Source: Rhodamnia argentea
Lineage: Eukaryota > Streptophyta > Magnoliopsida > Myrtales > Myrtaceae
Direction: 5' to 3'
Length of the DNA stretch: 64,000 nucleotides
Assembly (NCBI RefSeq): GCF_020921035.1
Contig: NC_063151.1
Coordinates: 22,326,934 to 22,390,933, forward strand
Part shown: piece by piece, positions 33,197 to 45,908 of the stretch
Layout of the letters: each line of letters begins with the position of its first letter
How positions within the stretch are numbered: position 1 is the first letter of the stretch
Translations under genes and position numbers: made by a program
The notes under the pieces: model-generated
Databases searched by the model: none
Seen by the model: the letters and a program-made list of their open reading frames with translations, nothing else
What the model was told of the DNA's origin: nothing

Positions 33197-35979
33197 ATGG
33201 TCATTCATGAGCTTCTCTTGAAAGCTGTGGTGCTTGGGACCGTCGTATTGGGCATAGCAGAAGCTGATGATTCAATGACCAAGCCCGGATGCCGAAGCTC
33301 CTGCGGGAATCTCTTGATTCCATACCCCTTTGGATCGAACGATAGTGATCCCAGCTGCCGCATCAAAGATCCCTTATTTAGAGTCGTTTGTGATGACTCT
33401 ACCGATCCTCCCGTGCCTTACATGGAGGACAGAAGTTCTAACATCCAAATGCTCGACATCTCTGTCGAGGACCACGAGCTGCGCGTTAACGTTTCGACCG
33501 GTCGAGACTGCTATAACTCTTCTGGGAAAGATCCGTCTTTGAGCTTTTTTCCAAGGCTCAAACTAGTGAAGTTCCCCATATCCAGCACCAAGAACAAGTT
33601 CACCGCTGTCAGTTGCGACAGGTCGGCTATTTTCAGAGACCGCCAAGGGAAGTTCTCTTTCGGTTGTATGTCTTTGTGCGGCAACGTTTCGGACGTCAGT
33701 GTTGGGTCGTGTTCCCTAAGAACATCTTTAGCTACATCCTGTCCATTAGGAGCTTTTCCAATCGTTCCAATGTCCTGGATTTCAATCCTTGAAGCTATGC
33801 CTTTGTTGCTGAAACTAGCTTCTACAACTTCTCGGTTGACGGCCTTTTGTATCTTAAATTTAAGAAGTCCGCTCTAGTTCTCGACTGGGCGATAGGGGAT
33901 CAAACATGCAAGGATGCCAAGGACGGCACGAGCTACATGTGCACCAAGAACACCAATTGCATTGAAGCCGAAAATGGATCTGGGTACAAGTGCACTTGTC
34001 CAGAAGGTTACCAAGGCAATCCTTACCTCGAGAATGGTTGTCACGGCAAGTTAATAACATCAACATTCTTTAACCTGGCCTTTGTATTGATATGATCTGA
34101 GAAGATCAGATACATTTCATGCGTGCGTATTTAACTTATGCAGATATTGATGAATGCGCGGATCAAGAGACGAACTTGTGTAAGGGAAAGTTCCATAATG
34201 CTGAAGGGAGTTATACATGCATTGCTAATCCATTGATGAAGATTTTGGTTGGTAAGTTCTTGCATTTTACTTGGATTTCCCAATAAAAAAATTATACTAT
34301 TATTGATTACGAAAATATATAACTTGATTTGTCCATGGTTTAGGAGAAGACTAACCATTCTTTCACTATCGTCTTGCTTGAAAAAATCCACAATGAAATG
34401 GTCCATGTCCTTCTCATTGAAGTTCTCTATGCAGAAGATAAATGAGATCATCTAATGCGTTAAGTACTATCACGTGTTACTAATTACATTACGATTGCGC
34501 TCTCTTAAAATCCAAAAGTAGATTTGTTTTACTCTTGTCAATGTTGATATTGGTACCGTGTGGGTTGTAGTTGCGTGATCTTCATCGCCCGCTTATAGCG
34601 CGAAGCCACAAGGTTGTGGTGGATCGAATTAGCCAATTTATTGACCTAAAAAACCACACAAGTCATATACAATTCTACGGAAAGTTTGAATGCGCTGCCG
34701 CTTTTACACGGTGCAATGGTTTGCTGTGCAGTTAATCTCGTGGTTAATTAATCTAAAAAGCCGGGGTTGTATACAGGTATTGCTGTGGGCATAATAGTGC
34801 TACTTTTCAGCCTAGGCTTTATGTATTTGGGACACAAGAAAAGGATGCTCATCATGCGTAAAGATCAATACTTCAAGCAAAATGGCGGCTTGCTTTTGCA
34901 GCAACAATTACATGAACGTGACCGAACCGCAAGAGCTGCGAAGATCTTCAGCGCTAAAGACCGAGAGAAGGCCACCGACAATTATGATGAGAGCAGAATA
35001 GTCGGACAAGGAGGATACGGTACCGTTTACAAAGGGTCGTTGCCTAATGATACGGTAGTTGCGATTAAGAAGTCCAAGCTCGTGGAACAAAGCCAAATCG
35101 AACGGCTCATCAATGAAGTCATTGTGCTTTCTCAAGTTAACAATCGGAACGTGGTCCAGCTTTTGGGATGTAATTTGGAAACGGAGGTGCCTTTATTGGT
35201 GTATGAGTTCGTCGACAATGGAACTCTCTTCGACCACATCCACAACCCGAGCAAATCATCGAAGCTGTCTTGGGAGACCCGATTGAGGATCGCTTTAGAA
35301 ACTGCCGGAGTCCTATCGTACTTGCACTCCACGGCTTCCACTCCTATTATCCATCGAGATGTCAAGTCGTCAAACATCCTTTTGGATGCTAACTACACTG
35401 CGAAAGTCTCCGACTTCGGAGCTTCAAGATTAGTCCCACTTGATCAAACGCAATTGTCCACTTTGGTCCAGGGAACATTGGGATACTTAGACCCTGAGTA
35501 CTTCCTCACAAGCCAATTGACGGAAAAGAGTGATGTTTATAGCTTCGGGGTTGTGCTTATCGAGCTCTTGACAGGAAAGAAGGCGCTTTGTTTCGACCGA
35601 CCGGAAGAAGAGCAGAGCTTGGCAACATACTTCCTCTCATCACTGAAAAGCAACAAGTTGTTTTAGATTGTTGAGGAATTTATTGCGAACGAAGGGAATG
35701 ACGACCAGGTGAGGGAAGTCGCCAATCTTGCCGAGAGATGCTTGAAAGTAAAAGGCGAGGAGAGGCCCGACCATGAAGGAAGTAGCAATGGAATTAGAGG
35801 AACTCAGAGCAATGGCGAAGCATCCATGGGTCAAGGGTATTGATGTGAATCCGGAAGAGACAGTTTGTTTAATGGGAGAGACAATCGGCATGTATATGGA
35901 TAGTATCGTGATCGCAAGCACCGGGTGCACGGTTAGCATGAAAAGCCATGTCATGTCACTAGTTAGTAGCGGGAGATGA
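33197..35979 (+). pseudogene. WAK-C2: full-length but broken wall-associated kinase-like gene
   Basis: Exon 1 (33197-34045; an in-frame ATG at 33173 is also possible) has the signal peptide and GUB_WAK region. Compared with the B genes it has lost 28 bases near 33714 (the GIGCCETSI segment), shifting the frame, and a TGA at 33790-33792 replaces the Cys of FNPCSY. The intron 1 donor is GC (34046-34047). Exon 2 (34144-34251) is 69 bases shorter in frame than in WAK-A1, removing the second half of the calcium-binding EGF. Exon 3 starts at 34777, with canonical HRDVKSSN and DFGAS. TAG at 35664-35666 replaces Gln in LFQIVEE, and one extra base near 35766 shifts the end. The tail ending SSGR is readable to the TGA at 35979. 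Several independent lesions make this a clear pseudogene. Confidence 0.92.
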
Positions 35980-36360
35980 CAAATAGTAAGGTGATCGATA
36001 TGTATCTGGGTATGTCGTGATGGAAGTTATGGTTGCACTAGGTGTCCATGGACTGCACTGGTTCATTTGGTACTTTCACTTTCAAAGTTAGGAGCAATAT
36101 GGGTTGCTTCTTGTTCATTAAATGGTTTCTAAGCGTGTATTTTATGTAGTGTCTTTCTCAATGCAGCATAATCTAAGATTTGGAAAGCTTTTGGATTCAA
36201 ATCAGTGACATAATGTGAAGATGGTTTACTCCTACTGTTTGTTGGTGGAGCTTTTGAGATTTGGGAGCTATCTTGTCTTTGAGTGCACCGATATATTTTT
36301 TTTTTTTTTGTCGAAATTGCATTGAAGTTAAGATGGTATGAAAGTGCAGATTTGGGGATA
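35980..36360. other. 3' flank of WAK-C2
   Basis: AT-rich 3' sequence with a T-run at about 36297-36310. No gene seen. Confidence 0.35.
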
Positions 36361-36600
36361 ACTGTCCAAAAAGTCCTAAACCCGTTGTATGTTGGCCAAT
36401 GCAGTAGTCATAAACCTTTCAATTTTGCCAATGTAGTTTTAATCCTTTTAGCAATTTACCAATTTAGACCTAAACCTTTTGATAATTTTTCGAATTAATT
36501 TCAAATGTTTTAATAATTTAACAATGTAGTTCTTTTTGCCAATATAGATGCAAGATTAAATTGAAAAAACTTCAAAAGATTTATCTATGGTCTTGCCTTA
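36360..36600. repeat. MITE-family fragment with serial 'aatttagtcctaaacc' phrases
   Basis: About five imperfect copies of a short phrase, a 'tttgccaatgtagt' part followed by a 'cctaaacctttt' part, follow one another with a period near 30 bases. The left end (aaaaagtcctaaacccgttg) matches the left arm of the MITE family. Confidence 0.5.
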
Positions 36601-36639
36601 CCATTAAAGAATGAAATTTTTGCGTGTCAATTGTGGGCA

Positions 36640-39570
36640 TGTTCAGTTCCACAAGCCACCACCCGAAATGAATTTCACGTTTAGGTCGCTCTTCCAATGA
36701 CTTCTGCTCATGTGTTTATCATCCATAAGATCATTGGGCTTGAGTTATGTTTTCGTCGAATCAATCCTGCAATTATTTGAATTACAAGTATGAATATCAT
36801 CCATATTTATTTCCAACGAAGTTTTCATGTAGTTAATTGTCCATATTTGCAATCAAAATTCCCTTTAATTAGTGATGGGAGGAAAATAAAGTCCCAAAGA
36901 AGACACGTCATAATTTGCGGTACCAATACGTAAGCCAGAGCCACATACTTATCTAATGGTAAGTATGTTAGATATAGTCAGAAATCTTAATTTTTGTAAC
37001 GCAACTGGAAAGGTTTATATTTTACCTGTTTGGAGCTGCACGTTATGTTTTATCTCACGGTTATACTAGTTTGGAATTTTTTGCGATACTAACCTAAAAA
37101 AAATACAAAATTTTCGAGTATAAACGCGGTCCGTGAAACACGTTTCCTGCATACAATCACCAGCTCAAACCAGTCTGCTCCTGTTGATTTCTCATTCTCC
37201 AGTTTTGGATTGTTTTGCTTGACTTCGCAAGTCTTGGCAATGCACCGAAAGCACCCTGCATCATTGACGCCCTTTATAGACAAAACAGTCAAAGTTTGCG
37301 GCAATGGCAAATCCTGATGAGATATATTGTCGCAAACCCGAAATTGTCGGAGGAGTCCGACCACGTTGACTTTGCATTTACCTGTAACCTTCACGCGTCA
37401 CCCTCAGAAATTTATGGAAAATCAATTTCGGACTCCTCAAGTCCTCTCCACTTTGCAATGATCAGAACTAGGGCCGTGTTCTGTGGCTGTACCCTGAACT
37501 GGAAGCTGTAATTTGGTTTGAAACTTCACACGTCACCCTCAAAAATTTCTGAAGAAATCAATTTCGGAATCCGAAAGTCCTTTCCACATTGCGATGATCA
37601 GATCCCGGGCCATACCGTGGCTTTTACTCTGAACTGGAATCGAGGTTTCCTCGGGAGGGGAATGGCAAAACGGGGAATTTGCGGTGGCCGAAGCGATGGG
37701 GAGTTAGTTGAGGCGCTTGGGGCCATGTGACTTGCTTACGTCGCTCGACGCATTGACGTGGCGGGTCCCACCAACCAAAAAAAAAAAGAAGGGTAAGCTC
37801 ATCAATCGGCAACACAATGCTACTACTCAATTTCCCATCAGATAATTTGAACGAAGAACGCGCATTTTCGCTCAAATTGACATCTTGCAGAAGAATTATT
37901 AAGAAAGTCTTAAATTTATTATAATTTTGTCAATTCAGTCAATATTTTCTTTTTATCAATTCAGTCAATTAATTCAATTTTGACCTAAAATCGCTAATGT
38001 GATGCGATCGGGGCTAAAGTGGATAAATTGTAATGATACTTTAATATTTTTCATTTTTTTTTCAGTTGTTTTCTTTTCTTCCCTTTCTTCTTTGTCTAGC
38101 CGGTCGACGGGGCTAGAGGTGAGGGCCGGCCTCGACCTCTAGTGAAGCTCACACTAGCAAGGGCAAGCCTCATCAATGATTTAAGGTTAGAATTGATCGA
38201 ATAAACTGAATTAACATAAATGCAAAAAGGTTTATGACTGATTTGGCAACAACAAAAATTGAGAGTGAATTGAAATAACTTCAATATATTTAGGACTTTA
38301 TTAATAATTTTCTGGAAGTCTTCCATATGATGTCGTAATTTATTTGCATACATAGCAATGCAACATGTATGCAACAAAACAAAGTTCTAAATCAACATAT
38401 TTTGAAAGCCATACATCACCCCTGCCGATAAGTAAAATTGCCAAAATTTGGTAAGAAGATTTGACATGAAAATTATTGAGAAGAGCAGATTTTTTCTTTT
38501 CACGAAAGGAGAGGCCGTGACATAGTCCCCTCTTATCGAGGAGAACTTGATTTTGATAGTAGGTTGAAATGTTTTGTGAAAATTCATGTCGATATCAATA
38601 TTTAGGAAAATACAATAAATGTAGTCTTGGACCCATGCAGCATCTTACCAGTTCAGTCAATAGTTGGGAGCTGTGCGATTTATTGAGTTTAAAGCTGTTT
38701 TCAGCAAATAAGCCATTTTAAGGAATTTGGCGCGTCAACTTTAGTTTGAAAGGTTGGTGATTGTTAGTAATTCTTGTCGGTCTACGAATGAGATTCGTTA
38801 AAAAAAGAAGAAGGAATTGTCCTTTAACGACGGAGAGAAACGGCCTAATATTATGTTTTTGGAGTTGTCGTGTTATAGAGTTTACCAAGAAGTCTCTTTC
38901 TTCGTTAAAATAAAAAAACGAAGGGTCATTAAAAGTCCTTCTCCTTTCCCTATCAACTTTTGAGTTTTTGCCGCAAAAGGAACAGGACGTACCAATGCAC
39001 GAACTACCATAAAATCGATTGGGACAGGAGAAGACCAAGACTTTTGCTTTCTTTGACCTCCAGAATCCTAGGCATCCTTTCAGAGATTATTTGAAAAGTG
39101 AGAGCAGCTCTTTTATTTTTATATTTTGACAAGAGCACTCCAGTATCTGGCTCACATTGGCTTTGTTCTTCTTTAAAATTTACGGCAAACTATTCTAAAA
39201 ACTCAAATTATTAGATAAAAATGTGATTTAATATTTTATTACTTTGGTACTCTCCTTCACACTTATTTTCATTTTTTTTACCTCTACTAAACATGAAAAT
39301 ATTTCCCTTTCGATTTAGGATTTCGCGCTCTAATACCGTATGAGATTTAGCGAGATCATTGCGAATTGTTCTAGAAGCTCAAGCCCTTTAGACGAATGCG
39401 TGGTTTTTACTGTGAGATTACTCGGACAGAGTATATTACGCACTTGGAAAAATGTAACCTTGCACCGCACCTCACGGCACAAGACTTTGATGTTGCGAGT
39501 CTGTCTCTTGCAAGTCTCCGGGACCAGCTGGTGTTAACTCCACAGCTTGAACTAAGCCAATTACTACAGT
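36640..39570. repeat. 5' flank of WAK-B2 (second copy of the triplicated block)
   Basis: It aligns with 20950-23650 nearly end to end, including the MITE (37892-38315). There are no genes inside. The ORFs that appear here also appear in the B1 flank only as fragments. Confidence 0.75.
37892..38315. repeat. Palindromic MITE, complete copy 3
   Basis: Same structure as 21964-22389, in the equivalent position, so it was inherited through the segmental duplication rather than by new insertion. Confidence 0.65.
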
Positions 39571-39573
39571 TAC

Positions 39574-39632
39574 TTCACCAGAAAAAAAAATGGGAAAAAG
39601 AAAAAGACCGACCTTACTTCTTTTTATATGAA
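39574..39632 (+). promoter_or_regulatory. Degraded core promoter of WAK-B2
   Basis: The W-box-like motif reads TTCACC (39574-39579) where B1 and B3 have TTGACC. The TATA box reads TATATGAA (39625-39632) in place of TATATAAA. Both changes are single-base. Confidence 0.55.
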
Positions 39633-39711
39633 CCCCCCATCGGAACCCATCAAATTAAACCATCAAAACAAAAAAAAAACACGTTATATTCAGAGAGTTG
39701 AAGGAAGAGCC

Positions 39712-42700
39712 ATGGTCATCCACAGGCTTCTCTTGAAAGTTGTGGTGCTTGGGGTTGTATTGGGTCCATACCACAATCCCTTAGCAGCAGAAGCTGCTGC
39801 TGATGATCCAATCACGAAGCCCGGATGCCGCAGCACTTGCGGAAACCTCTCGATTCCATACCCCTTCGGATCGCGCGACAGTGATCCCAGCTGCCGTAAT
39901 GGCCCTTCCTCATTTGCCGTCGAGTGTGACAACTCTACGGACCCTCCAACGCCTTATTTTGATAACAAAGGTAGTAACTTGCAAATACTCAACATCTCTC
40001 TCGAGGATCACGAGATGCGAGTTCAAGCAGATTTCATCAGTCGAGCCTGCTATGACTCTGCTTGGTATGATGCTAATTCAAGTAACTTTCCCGTGCTCAC
40101 CCTTGCTGATTTCCCCATATCCAGCAACAAGAACAAGTTCATTGCTGTCGGTTGCGATACTTTCGCATACTTCTTGGACATCAAAGCGAAATTCGTCTTT
40201 GGATGTAAGTCGGCATGCAATGACATTTCCGAGGTGACTAATGGCTCGTGCTCGGGTATCGGTTGCTGCGAGACGAGCGTACCTAGAAACTCATTCGGCT
40301 ACAATATCTCCATTGCTAGCTTTAAAAACCATACAGATGTCCTGAGTTTCAACCCTTGCAGCTACGCTTTCGTCGCAGAGATCGGTTCCTACAGCTTCAG
40401 TTCTGGTGATCTTTCAGAACTTGAAATTGACGAGGTGCCCCTAGTTCTTGACTGGGCAATAGGGAATAGAACGTGCGACGTCGCCAAGAAGAGCGCGGAC
40501 TACATGTGCAAGGGAAACACCAGTTGTACCGACGCTGAAAATGGATCGGGGTACAAGTGCACTTGTTTAGAAGGTTTCCATGGCAATCCGTATCTCGAGA
40601 ATGGTTGTCAAGGTATTTTTCCATTGACATTTTTCACTTTGTCCTTTCTATTTATATCATTTCAGTTCTTCTTAAGTCCATCACTTAGGATATGTATGTG
40701 TGTGTTTTTTTTTTCTTTGTAGATATTGATGAATGTCTTGATCCAACTAAGAACCAGTGCGATGGAGTCAATGGAACTTGCATTAACGTTGTTGGGAATT
40801 ATACTTGTTCATGCCGAAAGGGTTATGATGGTGATGGCAGGAAGAATGGGCGAGGATGCACCGCTATTGCTAATGATAATCCATCACATTTGGCGCAGAT
40901 ACTTGTCGGTATGTTCTTTCGGTTTACTTCGATGTCTGCCTCAAGCAATACTATTTTGAAGTAGCTGATTTTAACGATAGTCTAAAAATGTCTCTAGTAC
41001 AATAAAGATAACTCAAAACTCGAGAGAAGGATTTTGGCAAAAAAAAAAAAAAAAAGTTACTTGAAAACAGAAACTAACCCATAGAGAAAAAGGCGCTGGG
41101 CTACATATAGAGAAAGAGGACGACGAGAGAATGGTGACTCAGATGACCATACCCCACGGTGGTTCCTGTTGCCTACGGAGTGCGACCCCGTCGGTGGTCG
41201 CATGACCTCAAATCAAGAGAGAGAGAATCCCTCGACGATGTTTTGTGAGTCACAAACGCTGTGGGGCGTTCTCATGAGAGCAGTAACCAAACCATCGCCT
41301 GGTGTTCGCAAGCGGCGACACGTGCAGCATTTATGGTGGCACAGCTCGGATTGAAGAGGGATAGGCTTTTCTTGTTTACGGCTATTCAAACTCCATTGAT
41401 AACAGGAAACTGGTTCACCGTCCTGAGATATTTCAAATCTTACTTTGTCTCGCTAATAGCTTAGATCCCTTTTTAACCCGGAAACTGCATGATGTTGTCT
41501 CTTCATGGCAGATTCATGAAATTTAGATTCGTCGATGGTTTTGGTAAAATAACTGGTTATGTCATGCGAGTCTTGGCGCGGGGATAGTAGTGTTGCTATT
41601 CAGCGCAGGCTTTCAGTATCTGGTAATTCAAAAAAGGAAACTCATCAGGCTCAAAGAACAGTACTTCAAGCAAAACGGTGGCTTGCTCTTGCAGCAACAA
41701 TTACACAAAGGTGACTGAACCACCAAGACCATGAAAATCTTCACAGCCAAAGAGTTAGAGAAGGCCACGAACAATTACAACGAGAGCGGAATAGTCGGCC
41801 GAGGTGGATACGGTACCGTTTACAAAGGTTTGTTGCCAAACGGCACGGTTGTCGCGATAAAAAAGTCCAAACTCGTGGACAAGACCCAAATCGAGCAGTT
41901 TGTCAATGAAGTCATAGTGCTTTCTCGGATTAATCACCGTAACGTGGTCAAGCTTTTGGGATGTTGTTTGGAGACCGAAGTGCCTTTGTTAGTGTACGAG
42001 TTCGTGAACAATGGAACTCTGTTCGACCACATCCACAACCGCAACAAGTCCACCAAGATGTCCTGGGATGCCCGATTGAGAATTGCTTCGGATACTGCCG
42101 GTGTACTTTCGTACTTGCACTCCATGGCTTCCATTCCCATAATCCATCGCGACGTCAAGTCGGCAAACATCCTACTGGACGACAATTATATCGCGAAAGT
42201 TTCTGACTTTGGAGCTTCGAGATTAGTCCCACTTGATCAAGCCGAATTGTCCACTCTAGTTCGGGGAACGTTGGGATACTTGGACCCCGAATACTTGCAT
42301 ACAAACCAACTAACCGAAAAGAGTGATGTTTACAGCTTCGGGGTTGTGCTAGCGGAGCCGATAACTGGGAAGAAGGCACTTTCTTTCAACGGACTCGAGA
42401 AAGAGAGGAACCTGGCAATGCATTTTCTTTCGGCATTAAAAAACAATGGATTGCTCCAAATTGTCGATGGAGTGATTGCAAATGAAGGGAACAACGAGCA
42501 AGTGAGGGAAGTTGCCAATGTTGCAAAGAGATGCTTGACAGTAAAAGGCGAGGATAGGCCGACCATGAAGGAAGTGGCGATTGAGCTGGAGGGACTCAAA
42601 GAGAAATCTAGTCATCCTTGGATGAGTAGCGTCGATTTGCACAGAGAAGAGGCGCTTCATCTGCTGGGAGAGACGACCGACCCCACTGTGTACATAGATG

Positions 42701-42777
42701 GTATTGAGACCATGAACACTGGGCCCTCGGAGAGCATGATAAACGATGTCATGACACCGGTTAACGGTGGCAGATGA
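39712..42777 (+). pseudogene. WAK-B2: wall-associated kinase-like locus split into ectodomain and kinase ORFs
   Basis: Exon 1 (39712-40612, 300 codons) and exon 2 (40723-40908) are open and encode a full GUB_WAK and two-EGF ectodomain with signal peptide. The exon 3 acceptor, CAG in the sisters, reads CGAG with the AG moved one base (41569-41570). Using it shifts the frame to an early stop. In the ancestral frame a TGA (41716-41718) lies in the juxtamembrane segment, after [11 protein letters not shown]. From the ATG at 41731 a 348-codon ORF covers the whole kinase with [20 protein letters not shown] and DFGAS, but it has [11 protein letters not shown], a Leu to Pro change in a core helix. 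As written, the locus could make a secreted ectodomain through intron read-through (stop at 40962-40964) and, if a promoter existed, a soluble kinase. I class it as a pseudogene, with domain separation as the alternative. Confidence 0.85.
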
Positions 42778-43085
42778 GATGAGAACAACCACGAGATGTT
42801 CCTTCTTCATCAAGAGATTCTTAGGCGTGGAAGAAAACTCTTGATTACCGTTATAAAATAGATGCCACTAGTACTAGGGGAGTTGCGTTTTAGCTCTTGT
42901 GGTTGAGCCTTTGTCCGTACTTTGGATCCAGAGTTCCTCTGCATTTGTAATGAAAGTCGGTGTTGTGTTTCATAAGTGGAAATCGTATGATTCCTTACAT
43001 TACCAGGGCAGGATCTTCTAGTTGCGATCAAAGCATTGGATCTACTGGCGACCGAATGTACAAAAGGTTTCCTCCTCTTTTTCTA
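42778..43085. other. 3' UTR and flank of WAK-B2
   Basis: This aligns with 26795-27110 and then stops at about 43085, where inserted DNA begins. Collinearity resumes at about 45033. Confidence 0.55.
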
Positions 43086-45033
43086 AGGGTGCTATCCGTT
43101 AGAGATATGCCCTAAAGTGATTGTAATAGTTACATGTTAGGGATTTCAGTTGTATTTTCAATTTCGTATTTAATTAATGGTAAAGATGTATTTATTCATT
43201 TATCCAATTATTTACTTATATGAATAAATTTCATAAGATCGGTTGTGACTGGACCTATTCTTGAGACGTTAAGAATATGTGTGACGGGTTCACGGTTAAA
43301 CCGAATCTTTAAAATGTTCTCGATCAATGGATCATTGAATGGATATCAATGATCCTGTTGAGATCGGTGTGTTCTTAACTTCATAATTAAGTATTGGATA
43401 CTTAAAGGAATGATGAGTCACAAGTCATTGGGTATTGCGATGCCCGAGTTGGAACACATGTGCTTGTACCAAACAAGTTCACTGAACGTGACACGCGTTG
43501 AACGATTAGCAACATGGAAGCTTTTAGCGTGGTCAATGTCTAATTGTTCATGCTTTGATCTTGTGTAAATAATCCTTAGACCCGAGGCACAGCGTTTACT
43601 TGTGTGTTGGATGACTATGGTTCACGAGGACGCATATTGACGGTTCGTCGATCCGTCTCCGTACTTGATGGTCACAGTTCATGCACATACGAAGTCACAT
43701 GTGTGCGCAAAATGGAATCTGTCTCTTTGTCACATGCAAGGTATGATATCCTATGCAATTTAATTATGGCAATGCATTGAAATCCTCGGCCGGGGTTATA
43801 ATTGAGAATGAAATGTTCATGTCTCGTATAAATGCATGTCGATTAGATTTGTGCATATGATCGAATCGGTGACTTGACAAATATTCCATGATCTTTGTTC
43901 GATCGGGATATAGTAAGACAGAGGGATTGAATTACACTGTAAGCAAAGCCGACGGGTTCATTATGTTCTTAAAGAATTCATACTGTCCGGGTAGCCATGA
44001 CATATTGCTAGATGTCACTCATGACTTGTAGGACCTAGAGGTTGATCGGGACAATCAATTCTCTTGGAAGTACTAATGTGTTAGTGCATGTCTTCTTGCC
44101 AGCTCGGTGATGAACCTAGGGATGTCACACACCTTAATCAATACATGACGACGTTGAACGGAAAGACGATATTGCAAATATGTTTGCAATTATGTATACC
44201 GAATTAGTCGAAAAATTAAATTAAATAAGATTTAATTTGATTCTTATTTTTGGTCATGGACGTACGTGCATATGATGCACACGCACTCTTATAGTGGATA
44301 CATATTGATGTATCCGAAATGCACATGTGGTCGCACTATTATGCTTTTATTAAATTATATGTAGATATAATTTTATAGATATATATATAATTGTGTTGCA
44401 CGCACATATTGATGTGCGTGCAACAGACTTGGTCAGCACATGTTGTGCTGACCAAGTGTTTTCCTTTGCTTAAAAAAAAAAAAAAGAATTTTTTTTAAAA
44501 CTTGATGCACACGGTCAGCAACTGCTGACCGTGTGCTTTGTTGTGCACGATCAGCAACTTCCGCTGATCGTGCACAACGTGCGATCGGCAACCGTTGCTG
44601 ATCGCACGTAATAGTGTGATCAGCAACGGTTGCTGTGTGTGTGAGAGAATTTTTAAGTGTTCGTAAAAAAGAACTATTGCAGATTCTCTCAAAAACTCTC
44701 TCCCTTTCGTGACCAAAATTTTTAAGATTGCGGAGAATTGTTGCCACGAATTGCTAGCACAATTAAGGTGGTAACTTTCGCGTGTTCGTTCTTCCGTTCG
44801 TCTTCGTGATTGGTGGTGTGTTTGAACTAGAGGCTCAACACTTGTGGGGCTCGGATAGAACGTCTGAACCTTTTTCGTTTCAAGCACGCTTCAAGAGGTA
44901 ACTTGTTAACCCTCTTTCGTTTAATATGATTTTCGATTGAAACGCACGAACTACGCCTTTGGAGATACGTATATAGGTTTTTATTTATTTCCGCTGCGTA
45001 TTTTATATGTTTTATTTGCCTATGCATGTTACG
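43086..45033 (+). mobile_element. Inserted LTR-like sequence (Copia-type LTR inferred)
   Basis: Comparison with the WAK-B1 3' flank (27107-27145) shows that about 1.95 kb is inserted. It begins near gttagagatatgccc, a start that resembles Angela/Tork-type Copia LTRs, and contains no open coding region. Ends and target duplication are unclear: GTTA occurs at both margins. The segment 44296-44635 is a run of hairpins, listed separately. The Copia assignment is inferred from the style of the sequence, not from protein. Confidence 0.5.
44296..44635. repeat. Run of consecutive near-perfect hairpins
   Basis: Seven inverted repeats follow one another: 44296-44315 (8-bp arms, loop attg), 44394-44425 (14-bp, loop attg), 44427-44457 (14-bp, loop tgt), 44507-44536 (14-bp, 2-base loop), 44540-44578 (16-bp, 7-base loop), 44577-44609 (16-bp with one mismatch, 1-base centre) and 44621-44635 (7-bp, 1-base centre). 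The arms of the later hairpins share GTCAGCA or GATCAGCAAC cores, so they look related by duplication. Confidence 0.9.
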
Positions 45034-45908
45034 CAAAGTACAGACTTGTGTTTGCTCCAGGAGAGACAGTTTGTCCACCTTTGACGAAGCTTTTTCATGG
45101 CGGAAAAGTATAAGGTGCACCTTTAAGTATTGTGTTGATTCACACACGTCTGAGGAATTTTCGCGCTCTAGTCCTGAAGCAAAACTGCAATAAACTGTCC
45201 TTGAATAACTGTTTTGCCCTCCATTCTATAATTCTTATCAATTATAATCTATCCGAATAATAAATAGGATTAGGTTTAGACTTAAGCGATGACATTGAAA
45301 CTTTGGTGGTGATGAAAATAAAATTTCGTTGCCTTCAAATAGACCCATACTGAAAAAATCATTTGTTCTTGTCGAGTTTGGATATGACCTACGGGACAAA
45401 TACTGAGGATTTGATTGCCTTTTGTTAACCTTAAGACGATAAACCTAAGACTTGGACGCCTTTTGTCGACGCATAGGCCACAAAAATCATTTCTTCATCA
45501 CCTCTGGATATTCATAAGGTGACAAAAGTGAATTTCGTCATCGTCGACTGTAGTTTAAGGTGACAAATTTACCTATGTTGTTGCCTTATGGTACACGTAA
45601 AGAGACAAAATTATTATTATTACTATTATTTTTTGCGCCTCAGTTTGGACCGACGATGAAAGCTTTTTTGAAAACAGAACAAAAAACGGTATCAAATCTT
45701 TTACATAGGCGACGTAAGTAGAACTGTGGTTGCCATCACATGTGAACATTTGATAAATCGGATGGATTTGATTCAGTTTTGAAAATGAGTTTTGAGCAAA
45801 TGTAAATGCTTTTTAGCCTAAATGGCTTTGGGAAAATGCAAAATGGCGTTTGGTAAAAAAAGTCCTTTAGAATGCAACTTTGGGTGAACTAGTGTTTGGA
45901 AAAAAAAA
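45034..45908. repeat. WAK-B2 3' flank continued and interspersed repeat, copy 3
   Basis: Alignment with 27130-27800 resumes (phrase around cttgtgtttgctccagg), followed by the GGTGACAAA/TTTCGTCGCC repeat (45270-45660) and an A-run at 45901-45908. Confidence 0.55.

Noticed and set aside
44296-44635. Hairpin run considered as tRNA genes or a CRISPR array
   Set aside because: No tRNA anticodon or acceptor layout is present. Arms differ between units and there are no constant repeats with unique spacers. The genome is also eukaryotic.
44433-44887. ORFs across the hairpin run
   Set aside because: Palindromic sequence gives chance ORFs on both strands. No protein family resembles them.
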